Source: Parascedosporium putredinis (lineage: Eukaryota > Ascomycota > Sordariomycetes > Microascales > Microascaceae). Taken from it: a stretch of DNA of 64,000 bases. Positions 11,051 through 22,859 of the stretch are shown one piece after another. How positions within the stretch are numbered: the first letter of the stretch is position 1; every line of letters begins with the position of its first letter. The notes under the pieces were generated by a model that saw nothing but the letters and a program-made list of their open reading frames with translations, did not search any database and had not been told where the DNA came from. The stretch covers positions 2,356,001 to 2,420,000 of the forward strand of contig CASHTG010000001.1 in the NCBI GenBank assembly GCA_949357655.1, read 5' to 3'. Position numbers and translations under genes: made by a program.

Positions 11051-14000
11051 TGCGGTCGTCGCGTATGTGGATTCGGGACGAGAGAAAAGGTAGGGCAAAA
11101 GGGGGGCGGAGAGGGTCGTCCGGGGGCGGGGAAGGGGGTGGTTGGTGGTGGGAAGGTTGGTCGCGCGCGCGCCGAGAAGAGGATGGGTCGTGAGGTCGAA
11201 GAGCTTTCCGGTCCAGGGTCCAGGGTGGTTTGGTGTTGCGCCAGTCACACGGACAGCCAAGAAGCTGGTCAGGTGGGCGAGGAGGACGGTCGAAAAGATA
11301 AAAAGCTGCGGCGCGGGGAATGTGGGTGTGGACAGGAGAAGGCTGAGGGCGAGGGTGTCAGCGCAAGGATGGGACGAACTAGCGTATATATATCAGGGTA
11401 AGCAAAAGCCAGGATGTGGTGCGCAAGGTTGTGGAGTGATGAATCCTTTGATAGGTTGGCCAAAGGGGACAAACGAAGCTTTTGCCAGGAAAGGGGAACA
11501 CTCAAGGGGATGACTAGGAGATATACACTATGCGACAATGGAGGGTGGGAGCGACTCACCAACGGGGAAGGAATGATTTGAAGTTGTGAAGGGCGAGATT
11601 CCAGAGCGCAAAGGCTTCAATGTTGGGTGTGATGGTCCAAGTTGAGGAAGTAGACGAAGAAAAAAGAAAAAAAGAAGTAGAAAAAAAAAAAAAGACAGCG
11701 GGACGGAAAAAATTCGCAACGTGCAAGGACGTCTACACTAGTTGGGCGATAACGGTGCTTCCACAATGTAAAGCAAGCCGAAGAGATATCTCTTTCTAAC
11801 TCTAAAATAGACCAGAGAGGATAGGAGAAGTCGAGAAGACAAGTTTATTAGGGACTGGGAGCACTTGAGGCTTGCGATTTCCATGGGTGGAATTCTACAA
11901 GTATCAGCGATGCGTGATGATTCAATCGAAGGGATCCGTACTGAGACACCAAACAGGGGTCCCGGAATCGGTACATGTAATGACGGAATGGGTCGAAAAC
12001 GGGGCCAGCGACAGAGCAGGGCCATCCAAAGAACATTGATCCCTCGACTGGGAGGAGAATTCACCACTTAGCCCCAGATGACTGATGGGACGACTCCATA
12101 GTACTTTTGCACCTGTGATGGGCTGGAATGAAATTGATGATGGCACCCGTGCGACTTGGAACTTGGAACCCTTCAATGTTCAATGTTGCATTTCATTGGA
12201 AGCCGTGCAACCTGCTTCAACGTTCGATCAATTGATGGAGATGTTCTGTTTGGTGGGGCTGCAGGGCCACAGGCCATTCCTCTCCTCCCTTGCCTCCCCA
12301 ACTTCCCGGCACCGTGGATCACCATTGGATCCATGCATCCGTATGGGATTGATCGAGATGGATGACTGGATCCAAAATTCCATGACAATAGATCCATTGT
12401 CTTGAGAGTACTATTTCAGTGCTGGACTCTTCTAAACTTTTCATGGAGCTGAAACGACCTCGGTCACCAATGCTTCAGTTGCTCCAGATCTCGAATTCGA
12501 ACATTTCTGCTTCCTACTGCACATGTATATCAAGTATGTGCGGATACATCCACAATGTATGGACCCAGTTGATGCTCGATGGACGTAATGGCGTCGGGTC
12601 TGTCTGCCAATCACTCGTTACAACCTCGTCCAGCTAATACATCTGGATGGAAGCACAACATGAGAGTCAGCGGTAGCTCTGATGCCCTTCCTCGCCCAAG
12701 GATTCATCACTTGGGCCTCGCCTCGTTGAAACTATTCACTGTACCTCGGTAGATCAAGGCAAGCTATCAGCTGCCCCTCAATACCCTCAAAACTTTCAGC
12801 CTATTGCCAAATTCCTAAATTAGAACATCTTCCATCAGCGGAAGCTCGGAGCTTTTTCTTCTGGTCCAAGTGTAGCAGAGCCCGGGAACTTGGGTCAGCT
12901 TGTGACCTGGGAAACGCGAGGCTGGCTCGGCCCATGGCCTATCCATCAAACGAATTTGAGGTGTTGCAGTCTACATGTATACACGTATTTTACTCGATGC
13001 AGCTTTAAATAACATATCGCGATCACAGGTCTGCTTCAACTTGTAGGCCAACAATCTTCGTACCTATAGCCAGTCTTTAACTACAAGTACAGGATAATCT
13101 TTTTCTCTTTTCTCACAAAATAGAAGATTCCCTATTCGTGTTCACCTCGACAAATATCGATTTCGAACCTCTCTTAGCCACTGCCAGCTCCATGTGATCA
13201 TCGTGTCTACACATCCATAGATCTCTCCGATAGAAAATGATCTTCGAACGCAGCCCATTCTCCACATCCGCTTCATTATTCTAGTCCCCTTTCCCGGTTT
13301 CCTTTGCCATGGACGTAGTCGCATGGTCATCCCCTGTCATCAGCAGGCCCATCATCGTAGCAGCCCTACACCCACTCCCGACGCGGGATCTAGCTCCAAA
13401 ATCGAATCTTTGGCACCCGAGTGGGTGTGGCCAGCCAAGCCCGCCCAGCCCATGTGGAACAGCTGCCCTCCACCCCATCCGTCCATTAGGCCCCCTCGAT
13501 GCAGCTTTGCCTCAAACCCCCACCACCACCCACGATGTGGCTTCACACTTGTGACGGTCCCCGTATTGCCGATGCATGGTACCTCGGTAGACGCCTATAG
13601 GTCCCATCAAAACTGAGAGGCAAGTCGTCCCCGGCGCCCGCTGCGGAAGCACCCTCTTGCCCCCTCCAGAGGTGAGATGGAAGGAACCCCGGACAGGCCA
13701 GGCTGCCACCCTCCCCTTTCCAGGTCAAGGCGGACATTTCCATTTGCCCAACGGTGGTAGCTTGAGACCTCTTCTCGCGAATGTCATGCATGCGGGCAAT
13801 CACTTGGTAGGTCCCAAGCTCCGGTGCTTCGCTGCTCCTCCTGCCCGTCGGCTCCTGCAGGAAAAAAATACGACATAACCTGGAGTACAATCAAGCTTGA
13901 TGCAGCTCCCGCTCGGGTGCGGCTCTTTGCAAAAACGAAAAAGACCCAACGTCGCTTCTTTTGACTTCTCAACCTACATGTAGAAGGCACAGGAGGGGCA

Positions 14001-14901
14001 AAGAAAACAGACGCGCGTGACGAAATCACCTTGACAGCCTTCTCCAACGTGCAGCTGCACCAAGTCGACATATACAATAGATCCATCCATGGATGGATGT
14101 AGCGTCTGAGGCCGCGTGTCCCTGCCTTGAACGAGCAACGATGCTGGCGAGAAATCCATTTGGCCTCCTCGCACGTTTCCACACAGTGTGTTTGTGTAGT
14201 CTTTTGGAGTCTTGGATTATATGCGCTTCTCATCTTCTTTATGAGATTTGGTCGTGTTTCCGCTTCCCCAAAGGGCTTCGGCCTGTAGAATGATTCAATT
14301 TCACTGAACCGTCAAGAAAAGACCTCCAGCTCCAGCCCTTACGTGGCTCAGAGGATGTTATCTATAGCCTATTACAAAGAGGTGCACCTTCTAGTAATGC
14401 GATTATACACGTAGACTCACCATACATACTCCGTGACCGCAATAACCCACCTTGAGAGCGCCCCTTTTATTCTCCCCGCCAATCCTCTCTTCCAAGTCTA
14501 CATGTATGGATCGTGCCGCACACAAAAGCAAAGCCACATGTAAACAGAAGACGTTGGCAAAGAGCCAGAGATGGGTGGAGAGGAGCACAAAGAGCGAAAG
14601 GCAGCCCATCTCAGCGGCAACGTGTATTCATCTAGCCTAGCCATCAAATGGATCTACGACATGTACTGCCAACTTGCACAAAACGTGTGCCCTTCCTGAA
14701 CTCTACCGCGCGCAGCAGGTGACAGAGCGCTGCGCTGTAAGCCCCCACGGCTATGAAGCCTCAAACGACCTCGTTTCCCTTTTCCCGTGTTGATATTAGT
14801 TTTGTTTAGCCCCTTCACTTGCGCAACGCGTAGGACTATTTACCTCCATAGTACTATCCGTGGCTGTCTTAGTCGAACCTGCTTCTTTCAGTGCAGTTAG
14901 A
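11051..14901. other. 3.9 kb intergenic region, no gene recognised
   Basis: Upstream of NMA111 and downstream of the AT-hook gene. An A-rich tract lies at about 11655-11695 and a TATA-like TATATATA at about 11384. Palindromic ATCC/GGAT elements are scattered, including the perfect 18-bp palindrome ATCCATCCATGGATGGAT at 14081-14098. ACATGTA elements occur at about 12520, 12974, 13976 and 14501. Open frames are short and mutually overlapping, with no recognisable protein. Confidence 0.55.
14081..14098. repeat. 18-bp perfect palindrome
   Basis: ATCCATCCATGGATGGAT is self-complementary. A shorter copy of the same centre (CCATCCATGGATGG) lies at 38511-38524, and ATCCATGGAT recurs near 47123. Confidence 0.9.
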
Positions 14902-15732
14902 TTATATATCCCAGTGTCCTGTCAAAGAATGGAAGACAAGGGAGGGTCCCAGAAAAGTATAACAACGATTAAAGCCAGCACTAGGGTGAAGAGAATAGTG
15001 TTACAACTTACTGGGAGGCCGACCACGGCGCTTGACAGGGGTAGCAATCAAAGCCTTGCTGTCTTCATCATCGCCGTCTTGCTTGATGACGACCTCAATC
15101 TTGGCGCGCTTCGTAAGGGAGCCCGGGCCCTCGCTTTCGCTATCGCTCTCGAGCTTTCCCTTGCCCTTGCCTCTGCCCTTGGCGGCGCCTCGCTTGCGAG
15201 CTAAGATACAGTGACAGTCGTCAGCTCTCACCTTCCATCTTGTAAAGCGTCGAGAGGCCAAGCCGGAGAAAGAGAGAAAGGGGGCCGGAGGCGGGGAACC
15301 GGATATTTTATGTCCCCTATTGTCTTGCTCTTCTAGTGTAAGCAGCGTCCAACTTACACTTGTCCTTGGCCTCCTCGCCACCATCGACGTCTCGGTCCTG
15401 CTTGTCCTTGGACTCGCCGTGCTTGTTCTTGAGCTCCGTCATGAATTTGTGCCAAGCTTGCTGGTTGGCCTTCTTGGTGCGGCCGTTGAGGTCCACCTTG
15501 TCCCAGTCGATATGACCGCGAGTTGGTCGCCACTGGGCGAGAATTTCCATGAGCAAATGGGCCTTGATTGAGTATCGAGAGGATATATTAGTTTCGATTG
15601 GTCCCTTTTTTTCTTCTTTTTTGGTTCTGGGAGGACATTTTGAGGAAGAAAACCAGGCAGCTTATGCTCTAGGCCAGGAGATCATCTCACCTTGTCCGCG
15701 TCGGACCACGCGCCAGACTTGGATTCCGACAT
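14902..15732 (-). CDS. Small Myb/SANT-like protein with C-terminal AT-hook
   Basis: Small fungal DNA-binding-type protein, about 170 aa. Exon 1 is 15732-15691 (MSESKSGAWSDADK); exon 2 is 15562-15358 (AHLLMEILAQWRPTRGHIDW through KANQQAWHKFMTELKNKHG); exon 3 starts at 15200 (RKRGAAKGRGKGKGKLESDS). Trp spacing across exons 1-2 fits a Myb/SANT-like fold. Exon 3 is basic/acidic low complexity ending ATPVKRRGRPP, whose RGRPP core is an AT-hook. A canonical donor (GTAAGT) follows RPP; splicing to an acceptor before 14918 would give a short tail ending at 14902. Without that splice the protein ends SKL at 15001. All joins keep frame without correction, unusual in this window. Likely nuclear; targets unknown. 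The 3' end is uncertain. Confidence 0.75.
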
Positions 15733-17172
15733 TTTAATATTTCGTTTCAGGGTCGGGGCCTGCGGAGAAGATTATCAGCTTGAATTCCCCTGTATATTGG
15801 ATATACTGCGCACAAATTCAGGTGTTTGACAAGATGTATGCGCTGAGCAGGTGTGTTGAACTGGAAGCTAGAGAAAACTTACAATGTGGTGCAAGTACTG
15901 GATGGTGGGGATTAGAGTAGGCCTAGCTAGGTCAAAGATGGGGTGTACGGTGGAGGAAGACTTTCGATGCTTGTAGAATTTGACGCTGGGGAACTAGAAT
16001 CTACATTCGGTATCGTGGAGAAGAAGAAAGAGGGCGAAGGAAAGCCTGGAGATTTTAAAAGAATCGCAACCGGTCTCGAAGACGCCTCTTGTTTCTCTCC
16101 AACGTCGGCTGTGTAGTCGACAAGGTGCGTAGAAAACAGAGTGCAGAGAAACGAATCAGTTAATACGTGACTCGATGGCGCCTGTATCTGAACAGGATGA
16201 TGAATAAGATATGGGAATGATGGGGTGGTTATGAATAGGATGATTTGATAAAGAGATCCAACACACTCTTGCTACCCTCCTTCATTGGAACACTGAAACC
16301 TCCTCAATATGGATATAGCAAACAAGGCCGAGAGCTTCAACAGGGAAGGAGTGATGTAGTGGCGAGACAGTTCTAGTGCAACTCATTTCAGGTTGTTCGA
16401 GGGGGACCGAGCCGATATCTCACCGAGAGAGCTTGCTGCAAGGCGAGGTGAAGCGGCACGAAAGGGTCTAGTTAGGCAAATGTTTCATCAACGCACAACA
16501 TAATGAGAGCCAGGCTCTGTCCAAACACATCCTCGGATCTATCCTCCTGGGAAACCCCAAATGATGGAGGCAGGCGCAGCCATGGGTTGTAGTCCCTGCT
16601 GTAGCAAGGAAAATAAGGGCTAGAAAATAGGACTGGTAGACATCACTAGGGGTCGCGTGGCTTTGCAACGTCCGGATACAGGTATGGTTTTGAGACGCAA
16701 AAGTGCCCGGGAAATCAAGTCGACGCATGCCTACGGCTTTTCTTCTGGAGCCGTTCATCGAAATAATCAAAGACTAACTGTATACGCAATTCGCGATACA
16801 CGATACACAGCAGGACAAGATGACAGCGGAGGGGAACAGCAGAACCTTCCCTGGAGATGGCCCTGCTAGGTGAAATATACTCAGGAGAGGGTATCTGATA
16901 TCCAAATTGGATGTGATCGCGAGTGCTCGCTCCAGCCACCTTGCGCAAAGGTAATCAACACAGAATAGAACAAGAAGCATCCCATGTATCCTATGCGCCC
17001 GCTATCCCGTCATGAATAAAAGAAAATCACGAAAGAAAAAACGTCATGATCTATCAACATCGCGGAACCGATTTACTTGCAAGGGGAGGCAACGAGGCGC
17101 TAATAAAAGTGGGGTGAGGGAAAGGGGAGAACGAAACAAAAAGCATTGTGTCCTGGGAACCAAACTTCTTCA
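15733..17172. other. Intergenic, no gene recognised
   Basis: Between two minus-strand genes: upstream region of the AT-hook gene and 3' flank of the J-domain gene. Nothing beyond short chance reading frames on both strands. Confidence 0.55.
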
Positions 17173-19782
17173 TCATATAGTCATCTTCTCGAGGATAGCA
17201 AGGTGGTCTTCGAGTCGTCGTTCATGGTCGTCACATGCCGTGACCCACCTCCTCCGCACCTCGCGGTCCTGTCGCGACCACTCCTTTTGTTCCCGGATAC
17301 GTTGTTTCTCCGCCACGACATCCTTGGCACTCGCTGCCGCGGCAGCCGCGATATGCTTTTGCCGCTCTCGGAAATGGGTGACCATGGCCGAGTTATACAA
17401 GCTCCAGTGGGACATGTACGTGTCGAAGGCTCTGCGGTACGCACTGAGAATCTCTGGCGTGGGCCGGATGCCGTTGGCGCCGAGAGGTGCCGGGAATATG
17501 GGTGCTGTCGGAGGCTCAGGCATCTCTAGAACCCGTGGGACTTTGGCCGCCTTTTTATCGGTATGTTCTCCGAGGGGAGGCTAGTGTGCGGCAAGCTTGA
17601 TTTCAAGTCCCCAAGGGAGGACAATCCGGTTCCTGACGGAACAAACGGAGGGACATTTTTGAGTTCGTGGAGGGTGGTGCGGAACTCATCCGTGTCTTCT
17701 GATCCACCAGTGGTGGGCTTTAGCGGCGAGCGAGGCGAGTGGTGAGCCACAGCCGCCTTGGCCCTCGCCTCGCCGGGCTTCCCGGCACGCCACTCGGGTT
17801 TCGAGGGCTCGACAGGCATCGCCCTCGCACGGGGCGCCTGCGTCGGTGTAGAAGACGTTGTTTGCGGGGGAGTCAATGTCCATAGCAAGTGGGCTATCCA
17901 CTCCGCCAACTCCTGAATTCCTAGGCTTGGTTGGCTTGACATTCACGTTGACCGTAGGCTCCTCCGCCTCGTCACTAACGGTAGCGTGCCGGGGGTCGAT
18001 GTTGGTCGCGAGGCGGTCGATTTCTTCAGCGTCGGACGTATATTTCGCGTTGGCGATACTTGGGTTCGCTCGTTGGGCCGCGGGATAAAAGCCTGGGGCC
18101 CGATATCAGTCCAGTCACTAGGATTAAACCTGGCACTCGGACTTTCCGCTACTGCCGGGCTCCTGTCCGCCGACTCTCCCGTTGCCCTCGCCCGTTTAGA
18201 AGGGAGTCTTTCCGCCCGATGATGCCGCTTGATCTGCTTCGTCGGAGCATTGGCTCCCCGGTATCGGGGCTTCCTGCGGTAAACTGAAAGGTGTTGATCT
18301 TGGGGTCCTTGGGTATAAACCAGGAGGAGCCCAAGTCCTCCGTGGTCTGGCTGGTGAATGTGTTTCGCGGTGGTATGGGTGGAGGAGGAGCACCGTTGAC
18401 TTGGCCGTTCATTGGAAAGCTAAATCAACGATGGAGTTAGACTTATTGCCGAGTAGTGGGGTTTCTCTCGACACCCTCCCCGCCCCTCTTAATAGAAATG
18501 ATGAAGAAAAGGAAAGAAGAAAACGAAAAGGGTGAAGCTGAATGAAGAGATTGAACGCTTGACTTACCCGAAGTTAGGGTTTGCTTGATTGGTATCCCCG
18601 TTGGCTGTGAGGTGAAGAGCGGTCATACGTTAGTCAAAAAGGAGGGCTTGTAGAGTTGTACAAGGTAGGCCACAAGGCTTGTAGGATGGCAAGGGGTAAA
18701 AGAAAGAGCTTACCAGTGGCTCTACTAGGCCGGTTAGGGGTTCTTGTTTCTTTAGTTGGCCTGCGACCGCGGCCCTCCTCCTCCGAGCTTGCGGCAAATG
18801 GCTGTCGGTCAGTCGGGTTTGTCTTCTCTCCGAATGCTTTCTGATAGGGTGCGCTTGTACGGCCCCTGATGATGGATTCGAGGTGATCCGAATCTGTGTC
18901 AGATGCGCCTCCAGGCATAGGAGGTCTGGGTATCTCGGTTCGCGGGGTCGAGGCATAGCTGCTGCTCTTGGCCCGTGGCTCGTCACCCGTGGTCGAAGTC
19001 GGCCGATACCCGTTCTTGGGGCTTTCGTCAGACATCATCTGCTCTTTCGACCACTGCGCGAACGATCCGGCTCGAGCCGCCGCGGGCTTACGTGGTGTTT
19101 TGCTGGTTGGAGCACGCGGCTTAGTTTCCGGGGCCTGTTTTTGAGCTCGGGACTGCGTAGACGAAGTCTCTCCAAATTTCCTCGCATTGGCGCGTCTGCG
19201 GAACTCGTGGTTAGCACAAGGGTATATAGCATTGGATGGGCGCATGTCTGGCCCAGCTTACCCCATTTCAGCCCAGGCAGAGTAGGCTCCCGGAGGCGGC
19301 TTGTTGGAGGGTTCGGGGCCCAGTCATGCGAAAAGTACTTTTCGGGCCCGAACTGTTGCTTTTGCGCGGCCGTGCCGGCGCCACGCCTCCGGTTTCTACC
19401 TCGGTGAAATTCGTCGTTGGCCCTTTTCCGATCCTCTTCTCTTTTCCTAGCATCTTCTTTGCGCATGGTCTCTAGTCTAAGTCGGTTATACTTCTGCCGT
19501 TTCGCATCATCCTTGAGGATCTCGTAAGCTTGCTGGAGATCCTGGAAGTTCTCGGTCGCCGCGTCATTGGACCTGTCTCGGTCGGGGTGCGCTCTTCGGG
19601 CTGCACAACAAAAGATCAGTTGGGACTTGGTCGACTAGGTGGGGGTGGGGGAGGGGATCAAATGTGGTCCACGTACCGCACTTCAGATAGGCCTGTCTGA
19701 CGATTTGTTCCGTTACATTGTTGGGATCTTGCAAGCCGAGAAGTTTATAGAAATCCCGGTCTGCTTCGTAGACTAACGCCAT
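17173..19782 (-). CDS. J-domain (DnaJ-like) protein, fungal-specific architecture
   Basis: Hsp70 co-chaperone-type protein. Exon 1 is 19782-19677 (MALVYEADRDFYKLLGLQDP then NNVTEQIVRQAYLKC). Exon 2 starts at 19600 with ARRAHPDRDRSNDAATENFQ, containing the HPD tripeptide that stimulates Hsp70 ATPase, then DLQQAYEILKDDAKRQKYN, completing an N-terminal J-domain of about 70 aa. A basic coiled segment follows (RLETMRKEDARKREEDRKRA). The centre is long, Ser/Pro/Arg-rich and probably disordered (to about 17530). The helical, charged C-terminus includes TPEILSAYRRAFDTYMSHW and QKHIAAAAAASAKDVVAEKQ, ending LEKMTI at 17173. At least five exons are visible (donors near 19265, 18712 and 18573). The exon 2-3 join needs one extra G at the GGGG beside the donor, and the disordered part shifts frame near 18150-18070. 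The client Hsp70 and process are unknown. The J-domain is certain, the exact exon map less so. Confidence 0.88.
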
Positions 19783-22154
19783 GGCTTCTCGTTATGGGAT
19801 TCAGCGATGCTCCGGTGAGGTTCATTCAGCCGAGGGTAGGTGCGCGCAAGTTTGCTCCTCCAGCTAGACCAGAGTGAGGCGGAAGCTGGGGCGGCTCTAG
19901 GTGCCCGTTGGGCAGCCAGGGCGCAAAAGTTGGGGAGGGCGTCGGTAAGAAAGATTGGTGAAAATGGAGGAGGCAACCGTGACGTGGAATTGTAGGGCGG
20001 AGAAGGCCGGTTGCGCGGTGGCATAGAAGGCTTCGCCAATGCCTCAGTTATTTTCCGAAGGTGTTGCGGTCAGTGAGAGTATTTATTTTGTTTTTTCTGC
20101 CTTTTGAGGAGGATGTAAAAACAGGCGGGCGGCAAAAAATAAAAAATAGGCACTGCAAGGGAGCCTGGCCTGGCCCGGTTAGTTAACCCGTCCACAGCGC
20201 CTTGGACGCCTTTTCTTTCTTTTTCTTTCCTTTTTCTTGCTCCAAATTCTTCTTTCTTTCCCTTGTAGCGCTTTTTCTTTCTTCTTCTTTTTTTTTTTTT
20301 CTTTCTTCCCGGTTAGCTATTTGCTTGTCGTCCCGGCAGATCCACCACTCTGGCTCGCAGCTTTGATCTGCGGAGTAAAAAGAAGAAGAAAAGAAGAAGA
20401 AAAAACAGGAGACTAGAAGATAGGCCTGAAAATGGGCAAGGACCAACCGAAACCCCTGGTGTTCTTCGTAGTCAAACCCTTCTTCCTTTTGTTTTCGTTT
20501 GGGCTTTGAGCGAGGTTGCTGGATGAAGAGACAGGACAAGGCACGGATATAGGACACAGTCGTTGATGAACTCGTGAGAAACCCCGAGAGTTTAGCCTTT
20601 CAAAAGAACAAGATACTACTCGGCAAACACCGCGCGACGTTCGGAGAATGAGCCAAAGGGTACGGGAGAATATGCAGGTCAGCCCATAAGCTGCATCTTC
20701 GGGTGGCGGTGGGCGTCGTCGTGAAGCTGGACCAACTCAAGGGCTCTTTTTGAAGCGAGGTATGGGTAGGCAGCGGAGTAATGTTGGCGGCGAGTGCTTG
20801 AACTTCCCTTTGACAGACTGCGTCCCGAAGGTGTGTAATAATCCACTAATAATGTAATTGATCTATGTTATCGACAACGACGATGTCTAGGCTGGGGTGT
20901 TTGGTTCTTTAAGCGGGTGGGCGTTGTCCAGAGTGACGACAAAAATACCCCACCAGGACAGCAAAACTCGGCCAGCTGCGAGCTCCAGGCAATAAGTGGG
21001 GTGAATGTGTGCTTCAAACAATTGATCAATGATACTTGTACATTGATCAAGTACATACACTACATGTCGGCACATTCCAGAATAGCATATCCGGTATGTT
21101 ATTATGGAACCTCAAGCAAGCAGTTCGAAATATTACACTCTGATCCTCAACAGCTCGAGTGCCCCATAGACCGTTGCGATATGCCCGTGCGATTCTCTTG
21201 AGTCTTCATGTTTAGACTGACTCACTTCAATACTGTAGGTTCCGTCAATGGATCTGTGAATCTATGCACACATCCGCGCACATGTATGCAATGCAGCACA
21301 TTCAAGACACACATCCCGTCGTTGCGGCGGGAAGACCAAGCCCGCCTGTTTCCCCGCCTTGCAACCATGAGCAGACCTAGAAGCGGCAGGGGGTTCTTGG
21401 AGGTTGCGCGACAGAACCACGGTCTCGACACGAATGGACCCTGATTCCCTCTTGGATTTGAAGTCATGGTGTCGTGCCCCAAGGAACCCGGCAATAAAGC
21501 CTTGCTGGACAAAGAATGCCCCGCCACCGCCCCATGGTCAGCCGGATGATCAAGGTGACTAGCATCAATCTTCACATGGGCGGGCTTTCCACACCCCGGC
21601 CAGCCTTGGCCCGCTGGTGTTCTCTAATATCTCTTTCCCTCACTCTCTCTTTTTTTCTTCTTTTTTTTTGTTTGGGCACACTGTTTTTGGCGTCACCGTT
21701 GTGATGACGTCAAGGCCATATAATGCCTCGCAATTGCCCCCATTTCACATTTCGCCCTGGCACGCCAACACCGTTAGAGCGCGACACACACACTGCGACA
21801 CATATCCTAATAATGCATACGGCCATGACCACTACTTGTAGAAGGGATAAATTGCGAGGTTAATCATACATCAAAGGGGAAAAGAGAAAGAAAAGAGGCA
21901 CTCGGTGGCATACTCGAGATGATAAGGACCCATGACCGAAAAGCTTTTTTTCTTTCTCAGTAATTGCAGTTGCAAACAATTCCGCTTTCATAATGATGAA
22001 CGCTTCAGCGACTTGAAGAGCTGGCACCGTTTTCCATGATGGGGACTTAACAGAATCACATTCAACCGCTACCTTCTAAAAACTCAAAGGCTATCGTACC
22101 CGTGGCATTCTACGTGGTCGCTTCCGAACAATCATGGCTAGCTGAGCCAGGCCC
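19783..22154. other. 2.4 kb intergenic region with T-rich tracts and GATC palindromes
   Basis: Upstream of the J-domain gene and downstream of the Cue1-like gene. Strong pyrimidine tracts at 20211-20305 and 21640-21670 create low-complexity Lys/Glu-rich pseudo-reading frames. At 21021-21053 is a compact motif cluster: the palindrome ATTGATCAAT followed by the inverted repeat TACTTG (21033-21038) and CAAGTA (21048-21053). No coding gene supported. Confidence 0.55.
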
Positions 22155-22859
22155 TCAAGAACTCGCGTCTCCTGACGCTGTCTTCTCCGCAACAATTTTG
22201 GCCTCCATTTTCCGGCGCGCAGCCAGAATCATCTCGTCCCTCCTCTTCTTCAGAAGCGCCTGCCTCTCATCCTTGTTCGAGCTCCAACCTTCCTTCTTCT
22301 TGTCCATATCTGCGCTGGATTCGCTCGTGACTTTGTTCTGCAGGTTATATCGCGTAATCAAGTCGGGCTGCTTGGGGCGCTCGGGTTGCTTCGCCTGCTG
22401 CGCCCCTGTGCTCGTCGACGGGTTGGATCCGGGGAGGCGCGGGCTGGAAGGTAATGGGGGCTTTGCGAGACACAAAAGTTAGTATATACCCTCAACTCTC
22501 GTTGACAATTGCGGAGGCAAGAAAAAACCGCTGTAGGAGGTGGGAGGAGAAAATCGCCGACGTACCGTTTCTAGCCTCCCCGCCAAAACTCGCTCCGTAG
22601 TCGCCTGGATGCTTCCTCCATTCCTCTGTAGATCCCACAGTATCGTCCTCCGATCGACTTGGGGAAACATCTGTTGTATCCTCTGCGCCGCCACCTCTCT
22701 TAGCCGCATCGCGCTAGCATTTTGTGCTGCATTGTTTCTCGGGTTGTTGCCCTGCCTCGAGCCCGAAGACGGGGATGAGAAAAAGAGATAGCGGGTGGCC
22801 ACCCCGATGGTGAGGAGGACGACGATGAGAAAAGGCAGGGACACTTGCTGGTCCGACAT
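22155..22859 (-). CDS. CUE1: Cue1-like ER membrane CUE-domain protein
   Basis: Probable Cue1-type ERAD factor that anchors and activates the E2 Ubc7 at the ER. Two exons, 22859-22566 and 22460-22155, join in frame to about 199 aa, close to yeast Cue1 in length. The N-terminus is a single hydrophobic anchor (LPFLIVVLLTIGVATRYLFF). The CUE domain spans roughly residues 52-95: REVAAQRIQQMFPQVDRRTI, with the ubiquitin-binding MFP motif, then LWDLQRNGGSIQATTERVLA. The C-terminal half is charged and helical (DERQALLKKRRDEMILAARR) and could correspond to the Ubc7-binding region, which I infer from position and character only. This is one of two genes here with no frameshift. Confidence 0.87.

Noticed and set aside
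20183..20557. Lys/Glu-rich 124-aa minus-strand frame
   Set aside because: Translation of pyrimidine-rich simple sequence; no complex segment to support a protein.
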